64,000 bases of DNA from Thermoanaerobaculia bacterium (GTDB lineage: Bacteria; Acidobacteriota; Thermoanaerobaculia; Multivoradales; J023). Positions 32,426 to 40,474 of this stretch are shown one piece after another (the first letter of the stretch is position 1; each line of letters begins with the position of its first letter). Where the stretch lies: contig JAUIJL010000029.1 of NCBI GenBank assembly GCA_030431255.1, positions 51,070 through 115,069 of the forward strand, written 5' to 3'. Position numbers and translations under genes: made by a program. The notes beneath the pieces were generated by a model. That model had not been told where the DNA came from and made no database searches. It saw only the letters and a program-made list of their open reading frames with translations.

Positions 32426-34468
32426 TCAAGGCACGGCGCCGACGACCGTCGACCATCTGCCGAGCCCACATTCAAAGTTGTCCGCGAAAATCGAATCCTC
32501 GTCATCACAGATTTGGATCGATGCGGGGCAGGAGGGAAGTCCCGAGAACACTTGATTCACCGTGGTGACGGTTGTTGACATCGGGGGTCCCTGGGGTGGT
32601 GATCCTTGGACAAGTGTGGCTTCGCTTTGAAGCACAGCCGTAGGGCCGGAGTATTGGGCGGTGAATCCGGCTTGGCAGCTCGTGCCGGCTGAAAGGCAGA
32701 ACGACCAGTTGAAGGTGTTGGAGCCTTGTTGGAGAGGGGGAGGGTATGGGATGCGGTTCGTGAGCAAGCTGTTGGGGAGGACGGAGATGTCTAGGCAGGC
32801 GCCGGCACCTCCTTGCGGTTGCTCGACCAAGAGTCGGTATTCCAGTTTGTTGGCAGAATCCAATGGGCGGCAAGCTATTTTTTTGACGGTGGTTTGGCAG
32901 GCCAAGACCGCGGTTGGGCTGCCTTTGAGCTGAACCGCCGGCCCCTCCAGCACGACGTCGGGGATACCCAAGGCCGTGATTTGAACGTCGGAGAGCTCGA
33001 TAGCTCCGGCTTCAAGAGCCGGGGGTTGGGCCGCTGCTCGAGCCCCGACGATTTGATCGCCCAGGAAGGTGAAATCCCCAAGGGTGATCTGAATGGGCTC
33101 CGGGAACCGCAAATAGAGCATTGGACCGGCATCGAGACCTATTCCGCCGGGCTCGGAATCGTTGACTAGGGTCGATTCGGCGGGCAGCAAGTCCGACAAA
33201 TCTTCGGTCATGCCTGCGGTGACGATGCCGGGCATTCCGGGCGTGTGGAAGAGGGCGAATAGGTCCGACCCCCCGCTCAAGCTCGTCACCCCAGCCCCTT
33301 GATTCAGAATCCGGATCGTTTGGCTTTCGCCTTCCGGAAGGGCGAGATCAAAAGAGACTTGCCAAGGGGTGAGAGCTTGTCCTTCTTCCGCAGGCTGATC
33401 CGGGAATGCCGGGGCATTAGGAGGTGCTGCAGCTCCCGAGAGCGTCACGGTCGAGGGCGCAGAGAGCTGAGCTTCTTCTTGACCGCTGATGAGCACAGCC
33501 CATTCCTCCGGCTCCTCGCTGTCCGAAAGCGTGGCAGAAGCGGAGATCTCCAGAAGGCTCTGCAAGCCTTGACCCGTGCCCGAGGTATCCATGCTCATCG
33601 ACCAGCTCCTCGCTCGGGAGATGGCCACGTCCAAGCTCCAGGGTTGGCTGGAGCCCAAGTCCTCGAGCTCGATGGTCGAGATCCAGGGATGGGTGTCGAC
33701 CATGCCATGGCCACGAAAACGCCGGCCTTCAAGGATGAATCGGGTGTCGATCAGCCTGAACGTGCTCAGACCCTTCGGTGTCCATGTGACGGCGTGAATG
33801 CCTTCGCATTCCTTTGCCGGGTCTTCGGCCCTGAACACCGCAGTATCCGCGGCAATGGGGGGCTCATCGGGCTGCGTGCTCGGAATTGCCCCCGTCAATC
33901 CGGTGAGCACCACGAGGCCTTCATTGAGCCACTCTACGGTGAGGTCGGCTGGGCCTACCAAGAGCTCCCCCGAGCTGCCGCTGAAACCAGCGGTCTGAAA
34001 GACCACCGTGTCCTCGTGGAATAAGGTGAGCTCATACGTGGCGGCCTGCCAGCCAGAAAAATCCGGGATTGCCTCCAGGGCTGGGGACTCGCTATCAGCC
34101 TTAATCAAGTCGATTTGAGCCAACCCTTCGGTCGAAGCGTCGACCCAGCCTGTGATCGCGGACCGTAATCCTTCACCGGGCGACAACGCTTCCGCGGTGA
34201 CGACGGTAGCTTCCAAAGCGGTGGAGAGCCCCTCGACATTTCCCGAAGAGATGATGACGCCACCCAGCTCGATGTCGTCTTCGATCGAGACGATCAAGGA
34301 TCCGTCTGGCTCGAGCTCCAAAACCGCGGTGCCCAATGGTGTGATGGGTAGGCCGCTGAAGACCTCGTCGGCAAGGGCTTGCCAAGCATGGAAAGACATG
34401 AGCATCACGAGTAGGAAGTTGGCGATTTGGGGCGATTGGACGTTGGGGTAAAAAGGAAAAGGTTTCAT
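32426..34468 (-). CDS. large secreted hypothetical protein with C-terminal FE tag
   Basis: A 680-aa exported protein of unknown function. ATG 34468 has GGAGGTG 4 nt upstream and opens a signal peptide ending near LADEVF; the frame from 34495 is longer but unsupported. The body is acidic and beta-rich, with no domain I recognise. The C-terminal third holds several Cys (CQTTVKKIACRP, CLDISVLP, CLSAGTSCQAGF) and a beta-sandwich-like segment. It ends with IFADNFECGLGRWS near the C-terminus, matching the tail of the 1497-aa neighbour. It is convergent with the kinase gene (12 nt apart) and lies downstream of that neighbour, but a terminator separates them. Confidence 0.75.
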   Translation of the reverse strand: MKPFPFYPNVQSPQIANFLLVMLMSFHAWQALADEVFSGLPITPLGTAVLELEPDGSLIVSIEDDIELGGVIISSGNVEGLSTALEATVVTAEALSPGEGLRSAITGWVDASTEGLAQIDLIKADSESPALEAIPDFSGWQAATYELTLFHEDTVVFQTAGFSGSSGELLVGPADLTVEWLNEGLVVLTGLTGAIPSTQPDEPPIAADTAVFRAEDPAKECEGIHAVTWTPKGLSTFRLIDTRFILEGRRFRGHGMVDTHPWISTIELEDLGSSQPWSLDVAISRARSWSMSMDTSGTGQGLQSLLEISASATLSDSEEPEEWAVLISGQEEAQLSAPSTVTLSGAAAPPNAPAFPDQPAEEGQALTPWQVSFDLALPEGESQTIRILNQGAGVTSLSGGSDLFALFHTPGMPGIVTAGMTEDLSDLLPAESTLVNDSEPGGIGLDAGPMLYLRFPEPIQITLGDFTFLGDQIVGARAAAQPPALEAGAIELSDVQITALGIPDVVLEGPAVQLKGSPTAVLACQTTVKKIACRPLDSANKLEYRLLVEQPQGGAGACLDISVLPNSLLTNRIPYPPPLQQGSNTFNWSFCLSAGTSCQAGFTAQYSGPTAVLQSEATLVQGSPPQGPPMSTTVTTVNQVFSGLPSCPASIQICDDEDSIFADNFECGLGRWSTVVGAVP

Positions 34469-34514
34469 CGAGCACCTCCAAAGTAAGTCAGTCAATGGGC
34501 CGCTTCTACTCGAG

Positions 34515-34543
34515 GGGCGAGAATCAAGGCTCTGAGCCTTTAA
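34515..34543 (-). promoter_or_regulatory. conserved bipartite upstream motif, copy 1
   Basis: On the minus strand, TTAAAGGCT is followed after exactly 13 nt by CTCGCCC, 46 nt before ATG 34468. The same two blocks with the same spacing occur upstream of the 1497-aa gene. It may be a promoter or a leader element. Confidence 0.45.
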
Positions 34544-34562
34544 ACGAAATTCAGGATGTGCA

Positions 34563-34602
34563 AAAAAAGCGCGACGGCTGATCCAACTGGATCAGCCGTC
34601 GC
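34563..34602 (-). terminator. intrinsic terminator of the 1497-aa secreted protein
   Basis: A perfect 14-bp stem (34571-34584 with 34589-34602, GCGACGGCTGATCC arm) has a 4-nt loop and is followed on the minus strand by a run of seven T. Confidence 0.92.
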
Positions 34603-34629
34603 TTGGGAATGGGGGTATTCGGGGGGCTG

Positions 34630-37600
34630 CTAAGGAGTCGTTCCCGACCAAGCGCTGGTGTCGCCGGATTCAAAGCCGTCCTGGAAGATGTCCGGTCCTC
34701 TGGGTTGGACACGGACCTCCACGTCGGCCGAATCGCACGAACCGTTCACGTCACAGATCTGGTAGCGCAAGCTGTCCAAGCCGAGGTAACCCGGATCGGG
34801 CTGATAGAGGACTACGCCCCCGCCGGGAACCGTGACTTGGCCGTTGCTCGGGCTGCTGAGGATGGTGACGCTGCCCAGATCGAGGGCCGCGTTGAGGGCA
34901 AAATCGTTGCTCGCCACCAGGATCGCTTTGCTCGAATTTTCGAAGGTCGTGGCGAAGTCCTGGTTGGCGATCACGACCTGGATGGCAGCGGGAGCCCGCA
35001 GGCCTCTGGAGAAGAAGGGGATGAAGGTCTCCTCCCCGACGACTCGGGTCGACAGAATGATGTCTTGGAAGGTGAAAGGCTGGATGTCGACATTCGTCAC
35101 GTCGGCCACCAGCTCCACGGTGCTTCCCGGCTCCAGGCTGACGGAACCGGTAACCGGTGTTCCCGGAGGCGCTCCGTTGAGGCTGACCGAGGTTTGGGGC
35201 ACCGTCATCTCCAAGGGCATGGCCTCGATGAGCAGCTCCAAATCCACGGGATCCGCGGTGGTGTTCTCCAGCTCGAAGGTCACCTGGAGGCCTTCGGTTT
35301 CCGGCAGGGCCAAGACATCGAATCGGATGGGCACGACATCAGGATCACTGAAGCACCAAGGACGCACCCTAACCGTCGCTGGGATCTCCTTGGTCCAGCC
35401 GGTGGCTTGGTCGGTGAATTCCGCCTGAAAACAACCCGGGGGGCTGAGGCTGTTGGTGCCGGCGGGCCGTTGGACTTTGAACGACACGTTGACGCAGGCT
35501 TGGGCGGGCACCGCGACCGTGAGCGGAGCGGGGTTGTTGGACAAGTCGGTGAACACCGTGGGGCCGGGAACGTGGCAAGTCAAACCGGCGATGGACGGCA
35601 GCGGGCTGAAGTCCACCTGATAGGTTTTGGCCGTGCTCGAATGATTGCAGATCTGCGACGTCACCACGGTTTCCTGTTGGTTGCCGCAGAATTTGCTGTC
35701 CCAAGGCACATAACAGCTGCTTTTACACTTGCCGACGCTTCCTGCCTCGAAGAGAGCTGTGGCCTCGTCGGCCGTGAGGCGTCGATCAAAGAGCTCCAGC
35801 TCGTCGAGCTCACCCGCGAATCCCTCGCTCACAGTGACGCCATCGCCGATCAACAAGGGCTCGGTATTGCTCACAGAGGCGGTGATCGGCAGGTTGATCG
35901 GAGTCGGGGTAGCGGGTGCTCCATTGACGTATAGGTCGATTTGCTGGGCGGAGCGATCCACGGTGATGACCACATGGGTCCAAGGCAAGGGAGCGCCCAC
36001 GGGAACCCCCAAACCGAGGGGTTGGTACACGGTGCCGTTGAGTTGGATGAACAGCTGGGCTTCCACCGGACAACCGGAGCATAGCTCCCAGAAGACCTCG
36101 AAGCCTTGGTCGCTCACGGGATCGTATTTCGCGACCACCGATCCCAGGGGTGGATAGTTGGGCTCCCGGATCCAGAAATCGATGCTGAAGTCGTCGGTGC
36201 CGAAGTTGAGGATCGGTGCGGGGGGGACTTTCACGAGCCCGTTTTCGAGATCGATAGCTTGGTTCACGATGCCGCCCGTGGGCAGAGCGCCCGCCATGTG
36301 GGTGCCGTTGTTTCCGGCCACCAGATCCACCGCCGTGACTCCGGAGGTTTCATCGAAGGGAATCCACAGCACCATATCGGGCGGCGGATCGAGGCAGGGA
36401 TCGCTGTCGCAGGTGAGCGGCTCGGCGAAGAGCTTGATCGCGACGTCGAGGTTTTGGGATATCCACGAGGTGCCGGGGGATTGCAAAGCGTGGGCGCCTC
36501 CGGGAATACCGTTTGCGGTGTCTACGAGACCGCACTCCCAGGCAAAAAAGTCCGAGTTGTTGCTGGACTCGAAAATCTCCAGCCAATACGTCTGGCCGGC
36601 TTGCAGCACGCAATTTGAATTGAGGTCAAAGGTAAATTCGAAGAGGTCCCACAGGCCCAAATTGTTCAGGGTGTCGACCCTCGAGGACGGGCTGAGCCCG
36701 GCCTGGGAGCATCCTGGTACCGGGGTGGGTTGGGGCAGGTTCGGCGACATGACGGCGGCTTCGTAGACGTTGATGTCGAAGATCTCGCTGCCGAAGGGAG
36801 GTGCCGCATTGCTGTAGAGGAAGGCGCCGTTGAGCTGAATTCGGCTCAGCACCATGTCGTCCAAAGTCTGAAGCACAAAGTTTTCTGCCCGGCTGGAGGG
36901 ATATCCCTCATCGGCGATGATCACGCAATTGCCCGCGGGCTGCTGATCCAAAATGGTCACCTCGGGACAAGGGGTCGGACCATCGAGGCAGGTGACGAAG
37001 GCATCCGAGGCACCGGCCAGGCTGGCCTGGAAAGGCGGATCGGGTTGGGTGCTCGGGGCAAGGGTGGGGAAGTCCGAGGATGACGTGCCCCCGGTTAGAC
37101 AGGGACCGCGCACGCCTAGGGCAACGCTAAAGGCGCTGTCGGAATCGGAGCCGCCGACATAGCTGCTGAAGAGGAGGGCTTGGCCCGTCGAGCTCAGCTG
37201 GGCGATGAATCCGTCTTGTGTGCCCGACAACGAGCCGGATATGGCGTTTTGCAACGGGAAGTCGGAAGAAGAAGTATTGCCCGTCACGAAGACTTTGCCG
37301 TTTGCGTCCACTTGAATGTCGCGGGGCTGGTCCTCGTCGGAGCCTCCGAGGAAGGTGGAGAAGAACAGGCCGGTGCCATCGGCCCGGACTTTCATCACCA
37401 CCGCGTCGACATCACCGGCAATCGCGGACGCGTAGGCTCCCGGGGTCGGTGGAAAACCCAGGCCGCCCTCGGTCGGCGCGGACACGTAGGCGATGCCCGT
37501 GTCGTCCACCGCCAGCTTCAGGGGGGCTTCGAACCGGGGCGAGATGCCGTCGAGGAAGGTGGAATACACGAGGCTCGCGCCGGTGGGATCGAGCTTGGTC

Positions 37601-39123
37601 AAAAACGCGGTGTCCGCGCCGTCGTAGACAGGGTCGTAAACCGTGCCCGCCGGGAAGATGGGATAGTCGGAGCTTTGGGTCCGTCCCACCACGTAGGCAT
37701 TTCCCTGGGCATCCACGGCAATATCGGTACCTTCTTCATAGGCCGAGCCGCCGACGAATCTCGAATAGATGAGCGGACCCGCGAGATTCGAGCTCAGCTT
37801 GGTCACCGCCACATCCCAGATGCCGCTGTGGGCAGGAGAAATCCCGGTGGTGGGGAAAGTCGAGCTGCTGGTGTTGGTGACCACAAAGACCTCACCCTGG
37901 TCGCTCAGCGCCAGACCTTCCGGTTGATCGTCGCCGAAGCCGCCCAAATACGTCGATGCCAACAAAGCGCCCGTGGGGCCGAGCTTGAAGATGGCCGCGT
38001 CGTCGGGTGATCCAGAGTAGGCGGGCTGGAAGACGCCGGGGGTGGTGGGGAAGTTGCTCGACGCCGTCCACCCCACGCAATAGGCGTTACCTTGGGCATC
38101 GAGGGCGATGGATGCCCCGAGCTCTCGGCTCGATCCGCCGATGTAGGTGGAGTAGACGAGGGCGGTTCCGGTTGGGTTCAGCTTGGCGGCGAAAAACTCA
38201 AGGTCTCCCTGGTTCGCGGACTGCACCTCGTTCACCAATGGGAAGTCGAGCGAGCGCGTATTGCCGCAGATATGGGCTTGGTGGCTCGGGTCGAGAGCGA
38301 TGCTGAGACCTGCTTCGCTGTCTTGTCCGCCCAAGTAGGTGGAGTAATGGAAGGTGGGGTCGATCACCAGCTCGTAGGCGGTATCGTAGGCGCCGATGTC
38401 GAAACCGACCTCTCCCTCCCCGAGGAGCTTGAAGCTCGCGGGGATGTCGACGCGATGCCCTTCAATGTCCTGAAACACCACCGGCGCCGACTCTCGCCAG
38501 ACGCCTGAGGCCGCGGTCATGAGCAGATCACCGTTGGAGGCGAGGTCCATGGAAGCGGCGCCGGAATATTGCATGCGGACGACCGACGGATCGGCGCCCG
38601 GTGCGACCCGCAGCTCACTCTTCAGCTTGCCGCCGGAGCCCAAGAAGAGCTGGTCGATGCCCGGATAGAGACCGACCTGGGCCACGGATCCATAGGTCGG
38701 CACCCCTTCCAGCCAATCGTCGGGGTCGTTGCCGTTGTAGAAGTTGGCCACACCCTGGAGACGATCGCGCCCTTCCATGGGCACATCTGCTTGGGTGTTC
38801 AGAAACCTCATTTCGAGGACCTCGATCACCCCACCGGGCAGCGTTCGTCCGAGGGTCAGGTGTCCAGGGCTCAGCCAGATCATCTGGTCCTCTGCCCGAA
38901 CATGAAAGCGGACCTCCTCATCCAGCTGACCTTTGTTGGCGATGAAGCTGAGATCGAGCTCGGCGAGCGGGTGAGCCTTCGGGATGGGCGGATCGGACGC
39001 GAAATCACCGGGCGCACACCAGACCGGGCTCGATGCCGCCAAAAGAAGCAGCATGACGGCGGGCACGGGCCGGATGGGTGAACGTAGCGTCGGCGACGGC
39101 AGACGGCGGGCATTGGGTCTCAT
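34630..39123 (-). CDS. giant secreted SBBP-repeat/LamG protein with C-terminal FE tag
   Basis: A 1497-aa exported protein. ATG 39123 has AGGAGG 9 nt upstream and starts the signal peptide (core at about 22-35, ending WCAPG). An N-terminal domain of the type preceding SBBP repeats (about 55-255: FIANKGQLDEEVRFHVRAED, YPGIDQLFLGSGGKLKSEL) is followed by about eight SBBP beta-propeller repeats (YSTYLGGQDSEAGLSIALD, YSTYIGGSSRELGASIALD), a Cys-containing region, a LamG-like domain (about 910-1110: MVLWIPFDETSGVTAVDLV, WTHVVITVDRSAQQIDLYVNG), and a cadherin/Ig-like segment (YQPDPGYLGLDSLRYQI). The tail is IFQDGFESGDTSAWSGTTP. Probably surface or extracellular, glycan-binding via LamG. Confidence 0.85.
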   Translation of the reverse strand: MRPNARRLPSPTLRSPIRPVPAVMLLLLAASSPVWCAPGDFASDPPIPKAHPLAELDLSFIANKGQLDEEVRFHVRAEDQMIWLSPGHLTLGRTLPGGVIEVLEMRFLNTQADVPMEGRDRLQGVANFYNGNDPDDWLEGVPTYGSVAQVGLYPGIDQLFLGSGGKLKSELRVAPGADPSVVRMQYSGAASMDLASNGDLLMTAASGVWRESAPVVFQDIEGHRVDIPASFKLLGEGEVGFDIGAYDTAYELVIDPTFHYSTYLGGQDSEAGLSIALDPSHQAHICGNTRSLDFPLVNEVQSANQGDLEFFAAKLNPTGTALVYSTYIGGSSRELGASIALDAQGNAYCVGWTASSNFPTTPGVFQPAYSGSPDDAAIFKLGPTGALLASTYLGGFGDDQPEGLALSDQGEVFVVTNTSSSTFPTTGISPAHSGIWDVAVTKLSSNLAGPLIYSRFVGGSAYEEGTDIAVDAQGNAYVVGRTQSSDYPIFPAGTVYDPVYDGADTAFLTKLDPTGASLVYSTFLDGISPRFEAPLKLAVDDTGIAYVSAPTEGGLGFPPTPGAYASAIAGDVDAVVMKVRADGTGLFFSTFLGGSDEDQPRDIQVDANGKVFVTGNTSSSDFPLQNAISGSLSGTQDGFIAQLSSTGQALLFSSYVGGSDSDSAFSVALGVRGPCLTGGTSSSDFPTLAPSTQPDPPFQASLAGASDAFVTCLDGPTPCPEVTILDQQPAGNCVIIADEGYPSSRAENFVLQTLDDMVLSRIQLNGAFLYSNAAPPFGSEIFDINVYEAAVMSPNLPQPTPVPGCSQAGLSPSSRVDTLNNLGLWDLFEFTFDLNSNCVLQAGQTYWLEIFESSNNSDFFAWECGLVDTANGIPGGAHALQSPGTSWISQNLDVAIKLFAEPLTCDSDPCLDPPPDMVLWIPFDETSGVTAVDLVAGNNGTHMAGALPTGGIVNQAIDLENGLVKVPPAPILNFGTDDFSIDFWIREPNYPPLGSVVAKYDPVSDQGFEVFWELCSGCPVEAQLFIQLNGTVYQPLGLGVPVGAPLPWTHVVITVDRSAQQIDLYVNGAPATPTPINLPITASVSNTEPLLIGDGVTVSEGFAGELDELELFDRRLTADEATALFEAGSVGKCKSSCYVPWDSKFCGNQQETVVTSQICNHSSTAKTYQVDFSPLPSIAGLTCHVPGPTVFTDLSNNPAPLTVAVPAQACVNVSFKVQRPAGTNSLSPPGCFQAEFTDQATGWTKEIPATVRVRPWCFSDPDVVPIRFDVLALPETEGLQVTFELENTTADPVDLELLIEAMPLEMTVPQTSVSLNGAPPGTPVTGSVSLEPGSTVELVADVTNVDIQPFTFQDIILSTRVVGEETFIPFFSRGLRAPAAIQVVIANQDFATTFENSSKAILVASNDFALNAALDLGSVTILSSPSNGQVTVPGGGVVLYQPDPGYLGLDSLRYQICDVNGSCDSADVEVRVQPRGPDIFQDGFESGDTSAWSGTTP

Positions 39124-39163
39124 GATCGAGCCTCCTATTGAAGTTGGGACGTTCAATCAGGGT

Positions 39164-39192
39164 GGGCGAGATCTATGGGGCTCAGCCTTTAA
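39164..39192 (-). promoter_or_regulatory. conserved bipartite upstream motif, copy 2
   Basis: TTAAAGGCT, 13 nt, CTCGCCC on the minus strand, 40 nt before ATG 39123. It is identical in blocks and spacing to the copy at 34515-34543. Confidence 0.45.
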
Positions 39193-39306
39193 GTGTCGTC
39201 AAAAAAGTTTGGATGCCGTCCAGCAAGCCGCCCATGCGTCGTCCGTGACGGTGACGATCAGGGTCGGCTCTTTGGTCGGCAAGGGCCGTCGCTCGATTTC
39301 TTCCGT

Positions 39307-40467
39307 TCAGGCGTGGGCCAAGGCGGGTGAATCGGCGGTGCGTTCCTCCCGGCGAGCGGGCTGCAGCATGCGAAAAGCCCGACCCTGCACGTGGATCGTC
39401 TCCGCTGCCGACGCGCTCTCCCGCAGTCGTTCGAAGGCGGCCTCGAAGGGGGCGGTCCGTAGCCCGTCACGACGCTCCGGAGGCAAGCGTCGCAAGGCCA
39501 GGGCGACCACCGAGCCGATTACATCCTGATAGGCGATTCCCGCCTGTCCGGCGGCCCAGGTGAGCACCGATTGGTAGTCCTGGAGGCCGGGCATGGAGTT
39601 GGTTTCGAGGAAGTGTGGAGTCGCCGACCCGGCGGGCGCCCGAAAATCCGACCGACTGTAGTCCAAAAGCCCCAACCCGAGATGGGCCGCGACCGCCTGG
39701 GTGGCCAGGGATCGGGCGATCTCCGGATCCTCGACCAGGCGCGCGTGGGGGATCGTCAAATCCGCGCTTTTGAGGTCCTCACCCCGTACCTTCGGCGCGC
39801 CGGGCAGCCGGCTGAGGTCCCAGGAGACTGCCGGCATGACCACATCACCGACGAGACCGATGGAGTATTCCACTCCGTCGAGGAAGGACTCGATCAGCAC
39901 CGGGCCCGAGACGCGCGCCCGCAGACGCAAAAGCACCTGCTCGAGCTCGTGTTTGGAAGTGGCGACGCTCCGTTGGTCGATGCCGACGCTATACCCCTCT
40001 CGAATCGGCTTCACCAAGACCGGGAAGATGATGTCTTCGGGCAGTTGGGCATCGGTCCCGTCGAGGGTCCACCAGCGGGGCTGCGCCACCTGATCTCCGA
40101 GAATCCTGCGGCTCAAGGCCTTGTTGGCCGCCACCAAATGCCCCTCTACCCGCGAGCCGGTCCACTCCACGCCGAGGTGATCCAAGGCCATGGGCACCGT
40201 CACATGGCGCGAGTGGCAGTGGGGTAAACCTTCCGCCAGATTGAAGGCCAGGTCCACGGAATCGGCCAAAGCACCGAGACGCTCGAAGAGCCGACCATCG
40301 GCTTCGAGCTCGAAGATCTCCGCTCCCAGGCCTTGGAGGGCCCCTAACACGTCGCCGCGGGTCTCGGGGCTGGTGTATTGGTCTGCCAGGTCCGGCGCGT
40401 AGTCGTTGTCCCGGTTGTTGAGGGTCAGGGCGATGCGAATGGGTCGTGAATCCTGCAAGTTGCTCAT
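39307..40467 (-). CDS. ATP-grasp ligase, D-Ala-D-Ala ligase-like
   Basis: A 386-aa cytoplasmic ligase of the Ddl-like ATP-grasp fold. Visible features: LTLNNRDNDYAPDLA, DLAFNLAEGLPHCHSR (substrate loop similar to NxxEG), a central domain with FPVLVKPIREGYSVGI, the GPVLIESFLDGVEYSIGLVG strand, and the metal/ATP-binding end THFLETNSMPGLQ-like (PHFLETNSMPGLQDYQSVL). True Ddl enzymes are about 300-360 aa; here about 50 extra residues follow the core. It lies 7 nt after the FAD-oxidoreductase gene, away from any murein genes, so it may join an unusual amino or hydroxy acid rather than D-alanine. No ideal Shine-Dalgarno, so coupling is likely. Confidence 0.82.
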   Translation of the reverse strand: MSNLQDSRPIRIALTLNNRDNDYAPDLADQYTSPETRGDVLGALQGLGAEIFELEADGRLFERLGALADSVDLAFNLAEGLPHCHSRHVTVPMALDHLGVEWTGSRVEGHLVAANKALSRRILGDQVAQPRWWTLDGTDAQLPEDIIFPVLVKPIREGYSVGIDQRSVATSKHELEQVLLRLRARVSGPVLIESFLDGVEYSIGLVGDVVMPAVSWDLSRLPGAPKVRGEDLKSADLTIPHARLVEDPEIARSLATQAVAAHLGLGLLDYSRSDFRAPAGSATPHFLETNSMPGLQDYQSVLTWAAGQAGIAYQDVIGSVVALALRRLPPERRDGLRTAPFEAAFERLRESASAAETIHVQGRAFRMLQPARREERTADSPALAHA

Positions 40468-40474
40468 CTCCAGA

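Noticed and set aside
34603..35934. 443-aa antisense frame over the SBBP/LamG protein
   Set aside because: It covers a well-supported repeat protein and has no domain or ribosome site of its own.
36158..38508. CRISPR-like regular spacing in the SBBP region and in FG-GAP genes
   Set aside because: The periodicity comes from protein repeats; units differ at nucleotide level and there are no constant repeats with unique spacers.
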